Assembly: GCA_033297205.1 (NCBI GenBank)
Contig: MU859179.1
Location: forward strand, 44,079-108,078
Length of the DNA: 64,000 bases
Direction of reading: 5' to 3'
Source: Pseudoneurospora amorphoporcata
Taxonomy: Eukaryota; Ascomycota; Sordariomycetes; Sordariales; Sordariaceae
The position numbers and the translations under genes were made by a program. Positions within the stretch are counted from its first letter, which is position 1, and every line of letters begins with the position of its first letter. Below, in pieces: positions 12,668-24,744 of this stretch. Below the pieces are notes generated by a model. The model made no database searches and was not told the DNA's origin. It was given only the letters and a program-made list of their open reading frames with translations.

Positions 12668-13080
12668 GAGGAAGTCTTTTCGCACCGCCGCAAATGTCTT
12701 TTCGCACCGCTATCAAAAAAGGCTTTTAGAGGTAACTCAGCCAAATTAAGGCCGTAGCATATAAAAAGTACATCGGAATCTTTATTTATTTTGGTTGTAC
12801 AATATAATGTGTCGGGCGTACCTAGGCGCCCTATATAGCTCTCAGTATACAATAAAAGAAGAAAAAACTATTTAATTGCTTTAAATTTGGAATATTTGCA
12901 TTGAGTCTTTCCTTTAGACAGATACATCCAAGGCAACTAGACTATAAAATAGAGTAGAAAATTACGAAAATTTTGGTACCATTTTTATACCGACAACTTC
13001 TTTTTTGGCAAAGTTATACTTAGTAGTATTTTGGACAGCGGTGTATAAAGACATTTCCGGCGGTGCGAAAAGACTTTCTC
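12668..13080. mobile_element. 413-bp inverted-repeat element (MITE-like)
   Basis: The left end begins with GAGGAAGTCTTTTCGCACCG. The reverse complement of the right end reads GAGAAAGTCTTTTCGCACCG. Similarity continues through a second motif (AAATGTCTTT..CACCGCT), giving terminal inverted repeats of about 45 bases. In each terminus the motif GTCTTTTCGCACCGC or a variant occurs twice. The interior is AT-rich and without an open frame, so this would be a non-autonomous DNA element. A target duplication is not clear (CAA on the left, AAA on the right). Its ends resemble those of the 989-bp element at 62.7 kb. Confidence 0.7.
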
Positions 13081-14314
13081 AAAAATAAAGACGCAAAGAG
13101 ACTATCAGCAGTTTCAACGTAACAATCCGAGAATGAGAGAACGAACAAATATCGTAACTAGGTCATATGTCAGGAATAGATTACTACTAACCAAATAGAT
13201 CGCACGTGTCAGGGCTCATTGGCGGAGGGGTGGGGGGGAGTTCAGATAGTGCTGGGGCGATGGTGGGAATGGATGTCATGCGCTGGACCAGTCATTGTTG
13301 TCGTCAGGACGGTTGGTGAACATCAACTCGACCGGAGCGTAGCGGTCTAAAGCGACAAATGCACAGACTCTTCTCACACTAGTCTAGTTGTGCGTGTAGT
13401 AGTGCAAAGGTCGTGGAGTGCATGGAGTAGCCAGCAAAAGAGGAGTGAGGGACGGTGTGAGGTGAATTCAGCGTGACACACACACAAAAAGCAAGCCATC
13501 TATCTATCTATCTCCAGGCAAGCCCCAGTCAAATCGGGGGTCGGGCTGGCAAGGCAAGTCGAAGGAAAAGACAAGTGGTTACTTGCATATTGCATAAGGT
13601 ACCACCGTCTTTTCATTGCATTGAGTAGGTAGGTAGAGAGGTATGTATGCGTTGAGATGCTGGGTGAAGGTGGAATGTATGTACAATGCAAGTTAACAAT
13701 CTAAGTTAATAAGGCAAGGCAAGGCAGATTTCGGGTTCTTCTAACAGCTCAAGGCATGATAAGCCCAGACCTAAACCCCGACTACCTAGGTTTCATTTGA
13801 CATGGCTTGGGTGCGCCGCCGGATTGCGGGCATGTAGTCCATCTCTTCCTTTTTTTTCTTTTTTTCTTTTTTTGTAAGGAAGGCTAGCTAGCCGCTACTT
13901 TGGTTGATAGGTAAGCATTGGATGTGAATAGCCTCAAAATGTTGCGCCTGAGTGCTCGGTGTGCGGGCTCAGAACTTGCCAACTGTGCACCAAAAGTCCA
14001 AACGGAGTTCAGTGGACTAGTAAACGAAGGAACCTGGAAGGATCGCAGGAGGCAAAGGAAGACACGGTGGGGGAATGAAATGGGGGAGCCCGATCTCCAC
14101 AGAGGGTGCGTGTATGTACCTTAGATGACCAAAGAGGGAGGGGTCCTGTCCCTCAACGGTCAGTAACAGCGAGAGTGGAAGCAATGATGGAATCGGCGAA
14201 GTGGTTCCGATGGGTGTTGAGTGTAAAGCTGCGACGGGATGACTAGAAGGGAGGGAGTTGCCTGCCCGGTACTCGGTCGGCCAGCAGCATTCCAGTAAAG
14301 GAACGCACACTGGG
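13081..14314. other. Intergenic region
   Basis: No coding region is supported. It contains short simple repeats (CTAT near 13500, a T-rich tract at 13850-13873) and the leader region of Pol III-type element 2. Confidence 0.4.
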
Positions 14315-14322
14315 TTATATAA
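14315..14322 (+). promoter_or_regulatory. TATA box of Pol III-type element 2
   Basis: TATATAAG followed by CACCCCTTCCC, 66 bases before the A box. It matches the arrangement at elements 1 and 3. Confidence 0.5.
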
Positions 14323-14364
14323 GCACCCCTTCCCTACAGTGTATTCAACAACCACAAGACCCAA

Positions 14365-14523
14365 GCTGGTAAATCCAAGTGGCTCCATGGTGTAGTGGTA
14401 GCACATCCTGTGACGTTTGCTCCTAAGCCCAGGTAAGGCCGGATATACAGCGGGAGGGAAGGGCTCACGTTCGACCCCGAGAGGCAGCACTTGGGTTTAC
14501 CAGCGCATTATTTTTTTTTTTTT
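14365..14523 (+). ncRNA. tRNA-like Pol III transcript with long terminal stem, element 2
   Basis: Positions 14365-14381 (GCTGGTAAATCCAAGTG) pair with 14488-14504 (CACTTGGGTTTACCAGC) over 17 bp with one G-U pair. Inside are GGCTCCA and a perfect A box TGGTGTAGTGG (14388-14398) with a GTG..CAC D-arm-like hairpin. The B-box-like GTTCGACCCC is near 14469. A nearly pure T tract begins at 14510 and would end Pol III transcription. The predicted RNA is about 140-150 nt. The closed terminal stem plus internal tRNA-type promoter recalls Y-RNA or SINE architectures rather than a tRNA, whose acceptor stem is only 7 bp. The middle can pair CCT..CCC with GGG..AGG as in element 1. Function unknown. Confidence 0.55.
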
Positions 14524-14959
14524 TCTCTTTTTTTTTTTGGTCTCTTTCTCTCTCGTGATCCCCCTCTCTTTGTGTTAACAGTTAACCATAAGTGCTGGAG
14601 ACAAGACGGTGCTCGAAGACTGGCAATTTTGTGTGATGCTTGGTGATTTGGTGGTGAGAGAGGTCTCGACCGTACCTTCCTTATTTATGTTGTTACCTCG
14701 TTAATGACGTGGCTTCCATTGGCTACCTGGATTGTTTTCCGCCATCATCTTTATTTCTTCTTTTTCGCGCAATCAGTACGGTCGCTTTAGGTTCCTGTCT
14801 TGCCTCTTCCCCTTTACCGATTCTTTCTTCCTCTCTTCTCCGTCGCGCCTTGCCTCCTTCACCCGGTCATCTATCTACCAACCTGCGCGTCAAACCAGCT
14901 TCTGCGCTCGCCCGCTCATTCTCCAATATTTGCGCTTCTTCAACGTTTCGAATCTTTTC

Positions 14960-15111
14960 CCTGCTCGTCGACAAGTTCAGAACCCCGCCAAGTCAGTAAT
15001 CAGAGGTCCGCTACTCAACGGTATTTGCAAATCTTTTCCCCTCATCGCTTTTGGCATGGTGAATAAGGATATGGCCAAGGTTTTGAAGGGTACTGGGTCA
15101 TCAAAGCATCA
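14960..15111 (+). pseudogene. C-terminal fragment of the RNase H gene family
   Basis: The plus strand reads VQNPAKSVIRGPLLNG..MVNKDMAKVLKGTG. This parallels the end of the RNase H gene at 9.7 kb (VQKRMRSNIDSLLN..MVNEDITKVLKGT). The DNA is also similar (ATGGTGAATAAGG versus ATGGTGAATGAGG, then AAGGTTTTGAAGGG). No RNase H catalytic core precedes it, so it looks like a detached 3' piece. The upstream open frame (from 14709) is not recognisable. Confidence 0.5.
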
Positions 15112-15908
15112 GTGGAGGGTCTGGCGGGTACGCTTTTACGGGGGTTTGTGGCTTTTATCGCATGATTTGAGCTTACTTGTCTTTGATCAGTGACTGCTGT
15201 TTTGACGTTGAGCGTATACCAAGGGACACTGTTTGTTTATACCACATATACATTATTGTGCTCGTCTGTATGTATTGTCCCTTCTAAATCACCCAAAGCC
15301 ATAACACCACCCGGCATGCTCTTGTTTGGAACCACAATCATCCAACTCTATTAACGAGCTACAGACTGCAGTTCCGCGCACCCCAGGTGCAGTAACTATA
15401 AATCCCTAAACGAATGATGATGCTCATTCACTAGGATCATGTCTGCTCACAACCTTAATCATACATCTCATCAGTCTCGAGCCTATCCACTTGACTGGAG
15501 TACCACCGAGGAGCTCTCCGTCTTGCAACGTCTATCCTCAGTCTTTTCTTCCCGCTCAGATGCGCCATAAAGTCCCGATCACCATGAGAATAGACATGGG
15601 TAAAACAAATCATCCGCCCCGCCATGCAGTATAAGGTAAAGATGACAGTAACTCCCAACCAAGTATAAGAACAAAAAGTGTGTTTCCCTTGGGATCCCGA
15701 AACAAATGCAAATACGATATCAAACACCAGTAGAGTTAGTTAAGAACTTTTTTTTCTGTCGCACGCGCAAACACAAAAACATGAAACACAGCCATCTCAA
15801 AACGTCCAAGTCACTGCTCCAACGCGGGTATTTTTTGGTTTCTCATAACGGCAAACATCACGGTTTCATGGCGACCATGAGACTAGAACTAGCTCTCCAG
15901 CCTAGTCC
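15112..15908. other. Intergenic region
   Basis: About 800 bases of 3' flank of the minus-strand zinc-finger gene. I see nothing else in it. Confidence 0.4.
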
Positions 15909-17806
15909 TCATACATCAAAGTCGGAGGCTGTGCGATCGAGAGCTGGATCAGCTGGGTACGGGCCGGCATACGAGCTTGAGTAAGGCATAGCAGTCGACA
16001 TGCTCCTGACCATTTGGTTGATTGGCTGGAAAGCCGAAGTGTTGGGAGCTCTGGGGGACTCGCTCCCATAGCCATTGTAGTTGAACGATTGCATATAGGA
16101 AGGTCTGCTTGAAATGCTCAGTGGATTAAGTCCGCTGTAACTAGGGTGTTGCTGCGAAGAGAAAAATCCATTGCTGGAGAGACCGCTGGGGAGTCCGCTG
16201 TTGGACAGACCGTTGCTGGGGAGGCCGGAATAGGAGTTCGCCATGTTGTCCCTCTGAGAGAAGTACGACAGCTGTGAGCCGTTCAGATTCTTTGGCCCCG
16301 AAGATCCAAGCTGGCCGTTAGATGACAGAGGTCCGTTCGAAGGAAGCGGCTTTAGTGCTGGGCGGTGGCGAAGCTCAAAGCTGGAAACATGTCGGTTAGC
16401 AAAAGCCACTCAATCAAATACTCGCAACGACTTACAAGGACCCCATGGGGCTGCCACTGTGGTCTAGAGCAATCAAGAGTTAGCTTGACGGTCCATAAGA
16501 TTAGAATGGACCTCAAGTTGACTCACGAGGACTGCGTTGCGGGGGATCATGGAAAACATCATAGCTTTCCATACCTCCGTGGCTGTGGCCGGAGACTTGG
16601 CTAATGCCCTCATCTTGGCTAATGGACAAGGTCTCCTCGCGGGTGGGCTTGGTCTTGGCGACTGTCTTGTTCCTGGCGGAAGAGCGAGTGGCGCGAGGCT
16701 TTGCGTTAGCCAGGGTGGAAGCGCGACGGTTGCGCCTCTTTTTGTGGTTTTCGGCCTCTTCCAGCTCACGGTCCTGTGGTGAGACACGTCAGCAAACAAT
16801 AAAAGAAGACAGGATAGAGGTGTGCGACCGGAAGAGACGACGTACGGGACTGCCCTCGTAAATCGAGGGGCTGGCGTAAACATCGCGCTCACGCTGCAAA
16901 GTCCAATCTTCGTTGTAGATGACCTCCTTCTGTTCGATGGTAGTTGAAGCCTCCTCCATCAGCTTCAAGACAGACTCGTCCTTGCGTTGGTTGCGCTTGC
17001 GCTTTTGTTGCTCATTAGCCGAGTCGAAGAGACCCATGCCAGGATAGCGAATGCCCTTGAGCTTGCTTGACTCGTCGTCGTCGTCAAACTCGGTAATCTC
17101 CGACGTGACTTCAGAGGAGGGGAGGATGCTGTCCGAAGTCGCAGTCTCGGAAGGCCATCTATCGTACTTGCCCGCAAACGCCTGCATGTTGTCGGGTGTG
17201 TCCGGTGCAGAGAAGTCAGAGCGTGAACGCTTCATATCGGGAGTTTGAAAATCGGGAGGGTCCAAGTATGCGTGACCGTGGCGCAAGTTGTGAAATTGGA
17301 GGGACGCGTTGTTCGGGTCGGTGATCCAGTGGGTCAACACGGGAGTGTGTTCCAGCTGCTCGGGAGCCGGCTCGTTTTTGACCAAGTCATCCCGATTCTG
17401 AAAAGCCTTGGGCCTATTCTATAGGTGGGTATTGTTCAGCGATGTCCCTCTGAGGGAGAAAACGGGCAGAGAATCAGTGACCACTTACACCTGTACCGGC
17501 CGGCCGACCTCGCTTTGCCGGTTTTTTGTTTTCCTTTGCTTCAAGCCTTTCAATAAGAAGCTCCCTAATTCCACTGGCTTCCTCCCATCTGAGGTATTGC
17601 TGCATGGTCTCCCTCGACTCGTCATCCTTACCTGACCGCAATTCCGTCTTGAAGCGGTAGGACAGATGACTCTTGGACGAACAATGTGTGAGTAGGTGGG
17701 AGACATCGGAAAAGATTGGCTGCTTGGGGCAGATGGTGCACTTGAGTGGGATCGAAGTAGGGTCGTACTTCGTCTCCTCTATGTCCATTGGCGCGACGGC
17801 GGCCAT
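15909..17806 (-). CDS. C2H2-like zinc-finger and disordered nuclear protein
   Basis: Five exons: 17806-17489, 17418-16846, 16773-16527, 16463-16436 and 16380-15909, giving 545 residues with all joins in frame. Near the N-terminus a single U1/C2H2-like finger is visible: CTICPKQPIF followed by HLLTHCSSKSHL (C-x2-C with a His cluster). Basic KKPAKRGRP, an AT-hook-like motif, follows. The middle has acidic stretches and a KRKRNQR segment; the basic RNRRASTLANAKPRATR lies in exon 3. The last exon is rich in Ser, Asn and Gly (repeated LPSNG, LSSNG, LGSSG). I infer a nuclear, possibly DNA- or chromatin-associated protein conserved in filamentous fungi; I do not recognise a named orthologue. Exon 4 is only 28 bases. 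Confidence 0.75.
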
Positions 17807-19610
17807 TGTCTAGCAAGTGTAAGTCAATAACAAGACGGTATTGTTGTTGTGCATGGTGGCAACAAGGTAGTAACTCACTGCCGGGGTTGACCGGGGAGGT
17901 CGGAGTTGAGTTGACTGCAGGATCAAGTCGAAATTGAGAACAAGGTTGTTTGACTGCAATGACTCCGCCGGCAGTAAGGGGAAGACGGCTGTTTTGATTG
18001 ACGGATGGGCAGGCAAGACTTTGAGCTATCTGTGTGCGTGTGTGTGTGAGACTGTCGGCAGTGTTGATTCAAGGAGTTCCTGACGAGTGATGCATGAGGC
18101 GAGAGCAGTGGCGTGTTGAAGACGTCAGTCTCCGTGGGGGATATAGATGAACTTTGTAGGCTGTCTGCTGGAAGTCCCAATGATGGAAGCTGGACACTCG
18201 TGTAGCCCGGGACGCAATTGTACGGTGATTAGGCCGGATCCAGGAGCCTAGCAAGCACGAGTCTCCAAGAAAGTGAAGGCAGTGGTGATGGCGACGTTGG
18301 TGTTGTTGACAGGGTCCATCAAATGCATCTCCACGAAGAAGGGATCAGTGAACAAAGAAGGGAAGAAGGGAGGGAAGTACAGATTTCTGCGTTAATAATG
18401 GAAGATGTCAACTCCAGGGGGTCGTCTCTGATGACGCGATTGGACGTCAAGTTCGTGGTGGTTGGCGAGGGGAAGAACTTTGGAGGGCAGAGAATTGGCA
18501 GAAATGAGAAAAGTGCAACAGCCACTCCCACTCAGCCTGCCGAGGGCACAAGAAGAACCCTCATCAAGGGGCACGCACACACAATGGAAAGAACGGTGGG
18601 TCACGAATCTGAGGACAGTTTGAGGAAGGCGGTTTCGTGGCTGAGTGTCAGTCAGTGGGCGAGGAAGGTGGGTGTCGTCAGACTGGGAAGGAACGAGGAG
18701 GACCCAGGATCAAGGAATGGGAAGGTGTCCGGTACCGTAACGTAAGAAATCATTATTTGCTGAAGGAAGTCGCGGAAAAAGATGATTGTTGTTCGGCCCC
18801 GAAAGATGCCCAGACAGCCTGAGAAAATCGGATATCCGTTTAGTTCGTTTTTGTTGTCGTTAAGGCAAGTGTCTTTGATGAACCAAGGCCATTTCATGGC
18901 GGTCTGTCTGTCTTGCACCCAATCACGGTAACGTAACAAACGGCCAACTTCGACTTCCAGTCAGCAATTGTCCAATGGTAGGCGATCAAGCCGTGAGACG
19001 GGTCGCTGCAGTGACAGGTAATTACCGTGAAATAAATACCAAGATCAGTGACATGTTGCTATATCATGGAATACGTCTAGGTATTGATGGCCAAGGTAGA
19101 GGCCTCTATGCTGCAAAGGACTGTCCATTAGCCATTGGGGGTCAAATAGATGTCAGAAGACATTGACAAAGGAAAGGTAAAGACATCAACATTAAACGGA
19201 GAAGTGGCAAAGGCAGAAGAGCATGTTGTGACAACACCAAGACAATGTGTGAGTGGTTCAAATAAAAGAAGATTGTATTAAAGGAACACTATGAAATGTC
19301 TCCGACCTAACCATGTTGGTTGGCGTTGCAAATGCTCACCCAAGCAACAATAATGCAGTAGGAGTACTCGTCTGGACTAAGAAACGAATCACAAACCCAC
19401 TGAAGGGAAGCAACGCCGTTTCCAGCCCACACGAGCAATAATTTGATCTTCTCCCGCCTTGTATCCTGCCGACGCCCGGAGTGCGTGTCGGAAGGTTATT
19501 AGATGGCAGGAGGTAGTTGTGTTTGTATCAAGTGAATGATGATGGGATAGATCCAACAAGTCATCGTACCGTATTCCGACAACACCAAATCACGTCTCAT
19601 TCCGTTCCTC
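17807..19610. other. Intergenic region
   Basis: It contains the 5' flank of the zinc-finger gene and the 3' flank of the RabGGTase beta gene. A 140-codon open frame at 18323-18745 has no recognisable domain and an unconvincing composition. A short TG/CA run lies near 18030-18050. Confidence 0.4.
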
Positions 19611-20666
19611 TCAACGACCCAGCACGCGCTTGATAGTCGACTTGGGCATGCAATACACCTCGTCAACCGGCTCCAAGCCCGGATACTCCAGCAAGCTCAA
19701 ACCCGCAATGCCAAAGCAGGTGTGCCAGACATCCACCATGTCACCAGGCCGGTCCGAGATGCCACCCTTTTCCGTGTCTTGCGAGCTCAGGATGAAGTTG
19801 GTGAGCTTCTCCTTGTCGATCCAGTGCGTCTTGCCAATCATTTCCAGACTGCTCAGCACCCACCAGCTGTAGCACACGTCCTCCTTCTTCTCCGGACGGC
19901 CGTTCAAGCCACCACCGGCGATCTGCCTCTCACTCAACCAGCGACCCAGGCGATCAACGTCAATGAGCTCCTTGCGGCCAGCGATGGCGAGGGCAGCGAC
20001 GCAGGTGAAGATCTGACCCGAGTGGGACTCGGCACCAGGGCTGACACCGTAGCCGCCGTCAAAGTTGGCGCATGCAGCAACGTGGTCAACGGCCTTGTCA
20101 ACATCAACGAGGTCCAGGAGGCCAAGGAGGGAAAGGGCATTGAAGGCGCCGTAGAGGAAGCGAGTGTCCTCCTCGCCCCACTCATCACCCGCAAACGTGC
20201 CGGTCTGACGGTTCTGGAGGCTGGCGATATCTGGAGAGGTAGGTGAATGTCAGTACAAGCCGAGGGGGTTTACCTGGATAGATGATGGCGACGCACACTT
20301 TCCGACCTGCGCCTTGCCCCGGCCACGCGTCTCAAGGTCGTCAAAGGCGTCGACCATGGCGAGGATCTGCACCGCACTGACGGTGGACAGCATGTGGGCG
20401 TCATGCCCCGGTGCCGCTCCGAAGCCGCCGTTCTCGTGCTGGCACGATAGCACAAAGTCGATGGTCTCGGCGCGCGGGAGGGCCTCGGGGTGGCCGAGGA
20501 GGTGCAGAGCGGTCAAGCCCCAGTAGAGGCCATTGAGACGCAGATGCTCCGTCAACCAGTAGTCATATTCGTCCTTTCTAGAGTCGAGACTCTGAATGTA
20601 CTTGACGTGGGCTGACGTTGCGAGCTGCAGCAGCTCTTGCGGGAGAGAGGTGAAGTTTTGTGTCAT
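19611..20666 (-). CDS. bet2: Rab geranylgeranyltransferase (type II) beta subunit
   Basis: Catalytic beta subunit that attaches geranylgeranyl groups to the C-terminal cysteines of Rab GTPases presented by the escort protein (REP). Exons 20666-20297 and 20230-19611 join across a GTGCGT..CAG intron to give [13 protein letters not shown]; total 329 residues, the usual length. Prenyltransferase alpha-alpha repeats are visible: [38 protein letters not shown] and [14 protein letters not shown]. Zinc ligands are placed as in the family: Asp and Cys in EDVCYSWW and His in VDVWHTCFG. The C-terminus [13 protein letters not shown] matches yeast Bet2 style. Confidence 0.95.
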
Positions 20667-23600
20667 GTTGGAGGAATTTGCGGGTTTTATGGTGCCGGTG
20701 GGAAGCTTTGATGGATCGGGCTTGGAACCAAGGAACCGGCCGGCTACGTTGGAAGTCGGAGGTCGGAGCTACGATTCAACGAACGATTCGGGATCCGGTA
20801 CCCCACCATGGCGGGGACGTTGAAATCTTACGTAATCGGTACTCGGAAGCCACCATGCCAAGAAATGCCCTTGTTGTGGCTTCTTTTTTATGGAGGACGT
20901 TGCCGAATGTGGGACACGCGTAATTGAGGAAGTCAGGTTGATCTTGGATCTCTCGCGATTACGAATGAGGTAAATGAGCTTCATCTCATGAATGTCGTGA
21001 TTATTTTTAAATGAAGGGCTGATAGGTTGGGCAGCAGTCATACACTACCTAAAATACAGTGCACCGGCGCTGAAGATTGAGACACGAATGGCCATCGTAC
21101 CGAACAGGGATGATGACAATTTGTCTCCATCCAAACTGAAGCTCAGCCTTCCACTTGGACATTGCCAGGAGCATGACGAGGCTTGATGATTTTGTTTTTC
21201 CATGGAAACAGCTGGTTGAGATACGCAATCACCAATATGCTTGAATTGCTTCCATGCTGAGTAGGTATCGGCAATTCCCACTCGATGACGAATCTGGCCG
21301 GGGCTTCGGAATCCGTTTCTTCTCGTTCACATGGCGGTGTTACAGGGCGATTCGATACCATATCTCGAAGCGACACAGCGTCCATCACCGGCGACGAGGG
21401 ACTGGCGCAAGTGCGCAACAATGTCCGTCCAGCCAGCCTCTTTCCAAGCCGTCAAATCGGAAAAAAGAATCTGATTCCAATGTTACGAGATCTGGCAGGG
21501 TAACTGCAGCAGCTGTCAAGTCCTTGCAGCAGATCACGGTCTCGTGCAATCATGATCGAGACACCATTCATTCAGTGACGCCGGGTCTTGGCTTGGTATT
21601 TTGGACTTTTTTGCAACGTGGACTGCCCAGGTCGAATCTTGCCGTGATCCATCTCTGTCACTTCCAGGGAACGTGAGGTGGTGGCTGAAACCAAGAACCA
21701 GTCCTCCGGGAAAGCCCCAGAGATGATTATGGCTTCGACGCCATTGTTTGCCCTTGATTCATGGAGTCAATATCACCCGTCACATAACTCGAAAGAATTT
21801 CGAAAAAGAAGTTGGGTACAGTGAAGCGCTGGAAGCAACGTTGAAGAGCGAAGCCGTCCCGTCGTCGAATTGGAGACAGCGCTTGTCGCGGAAGAGAGAG
21901 AGGCACGAGAGGGTTGTGACCAGTGAGAGTCGAGAACACCTTGGCTGTGTTCCTGGCGCTAGTCCCAAGACGGACTAGGGTATTCGGCCAAGCCTCTCTC
22001 CGACTCTCAAAACGCTGTGACAGCCGGCAGAGTGATGTGGAGAGAAACATCAACAAAGGAAGAAGCGATTGGAGTTGACGACAAACAAAACATTGCGCGT
22101 ATAAGCGCCATTGGTGATATGGTGCGCAATCTTGTGGTATCGAGCATACGCAGAGACCTTCTGTTTTGTTTGTTGTACACTTAACTTGGACAACTAGGTA
22201 TGAAGTGCCGTGGTGTTCAGAGGAGAGGTGATGGAAGAGTAAAGAATCTCCGATCTCAAGACTTCGATCCACGTCATCTTCTTTTCTTCAATCGTCCACG
22301 ATATTCCCTACCCTATTCATGATTAACGAGAACCACCTTCAATCACCTGATAGCAGGGCCACAAGGCCATCATTTGCGGCTCAATCAGGCCAAGAGGCCC
22401 GTCTACGATTTAGTTTGCTGGAACCCAGGTCAAGCCAGGAGATCCGTTCCTTCAGTTGCCGTACCTTACCTTAGCCCATCTCTGGCCCCTGGCTTCCCGC
22501 TCTTCAAGTTCCAGCGGTGTATGCACAGCATCCATGAGAGCAGCAGGCGATCATCAGCACTATGGACAAAAGGGGATCGGGATATTTGCAACCCGTAATG
22601 TCGGATATCATGACATTCCATGTTGTTGTTTGGTTGGTGATGTTGGGTTGGTGCTTTTGCTTGCCTTGTTTGCTTGACGGGCACAACGGGAAAGCGACAA
22701 TGATTATGATATTGAACACAGTCCACCGGATATTGGGAGTCCTCCCAGGTCCAATTGCCTGAAATTAGAACACTGCACACTCACTACTATTGACTGCGCT
22801 TACACGCGCTCTTCACCGATTCGAAGCGATGAAGCAATCTACCCCGCCACAAATGCACACGACTCGAATGTACCTTTTGTTTTTCCCCGCTGATGAATGC
22901 CCAGCCTGTCCAGATTGGTGGTGTTCTTGGGGGTGGGCATCGCGGACAAGAGAGATGGAGATTGGTTGTTTCTCTTTGGCTGTTGGTCCCATCATGGGCG
23001 TTTAAGAACAAAGGAACCCTGATGACACCTAGTATGGTTGAGCCAATCCACGCATCGAAACTGCCCTTGCTTCAGGCTTTTCTGTGTTTTCGCTTGCCGT
23101 TTCAGGTTTCCCTTCTGGAACTTGTGTGCTTCCATCACTCCAACACCAACATCAGAGGAAAACAACAAGAACAAAAAAAAAGTCAAAGCTGCAGTGTCCC
23201 GAGTTCCTGTTGGGCCTGAAGCGGAATAGGATCCACACTGCTATTGTCAGCCTGTGAACCGGTACCACAGACAACCTCCAAATTGCGTGTCCAATCTAAG
23301 CGGAACACAGGTCTCCGCTGTTAGTACGACGTTAGCGGAGCGGACTGCTAAGCTTGCCAGCATTAACAGCCAGCCAGCGCCTGGCAAAAGCTCAAAGCGT
23401 CAAGCCGGTGCCCTGGCTGCCCTGCGTGTCCCCATCTCCCTAATCAAGTCCGCTGGTGCCGCTCCCTTCATCAGACCCGACTCCAGCAAAGAGACTCCAG
23501 AAACTCCAACCAGGGAACTCCATTAATCGACCGACTCCCCCATCAACGGTTCGGAGTATCCTGCCAAATCGACCACCGTCCGACCACCTCTCACACGCAT

Positions 23601-24744
23601 CGTGCTGCTGCAGGAACGGACCCATTCTCCGACCCAGGCTGACAATCCCGTCTGTCGTCCAGTTCTGCTCAGATTGAACAGGAACTTGACTCCTTAACAT
23701 TTTCAACACTACAATTCAGCACGACGGGACTCTGCCTCTACAGCCCACCCACCTAATCGACAACCGGGCTGCCCGCTGGCGGTCTCCCCGATCCATTATA
23801 CAGGACCGCGACCCATACAATCACCAAACATCTCCATCCATTCTGACTGAATAGGTAGTGATCGCGACGCAATCCATACCTAGTAAGGTACCTTAGCCTT
23901 CCTGGCCTTTTCGACCCTCCGACTTCCCTCGCAAGGTCCCAGCCAGTTCATAGACCTCACCTCCACCCCGGCGAGCGCACGTTCACGATCCCTTTGTTCC
24001 CTCTTCGGTGCGCATATCTACCTCTAGCCTGTTTCCCATACGGCATCCTGGAAGGGCTGCGGAATCGCATACCTAGGTACATGCGTACATACCTCTACCT
24101 CCATAGTCGACCTCGAGTATACCTCTCCGACCCCTTACATGCCATCGCCTCGTCATCACATATTGCGAGCGACTACTCCGGGTTACGTTACCTCTAGCTG
24201 GATGTCGCAGTGAAAGCCGTCGCCGAGTTGGGAAATCAATTGGGTTGCCAAAAAGGTCAGCCAGCGCCGCCCGTCTTTGCGCAATCTTCCTCCGATCTTC
24301 CTCTGCCCACATATCTCCATCCTACTATATATACTAGTCCACATCTGTCAGCTGCCTCTGCTGGACTTCATCCTCACTTCCTCTCTCTCGGCTCCTTCGC
24401 GCGCCCCCGGTTGGGTGCAGCCTGCGCCATCCCTACCTGAATACGTTTGTGCCTCGCTGGGTTGCTGCCTCATTTGTCGCAGTCGCCCACTTTCGTCTAT
24501 TTTAACCTCCCTGCAACTGCGAAGCAAACCCTGAACATTTGACGTGATACTGCAGCGGACAAGACCGAAACGCTGACCTGAACTCTGACTGCGCCAGACA
24601 ACAACGAATCGGGATCCCGTTCGAACAAGCATACATAGTCTATTCTATCCTTAAAACACAGGCGCCATAACCTGATATCCGATTTCGATCCCGTCTTTCT
24701 CGGTCGCTGGACCTGGAACAATAATAAGAAGTGAGCGCAAAGAG
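20667..24744. other. Long intergenic region upstream of bet2 and of the RhoGAP gene
   Basis: About 4 kb with only short overlapping frames. The last kilobase is C/T-rich on the plus strand (for example 23990-24540) and could be a long 5' leader of the RhoGAP gene, as is common for fungal signalling genes. No RNA gene or mobile element is recognised. Confidence 0.4.

Noticed and set aside
18323..18745. 140-codon plus-strand frame
   Set aside because: No motif and no clear splice or start context; it reads as flank of the zinc-finger gene.
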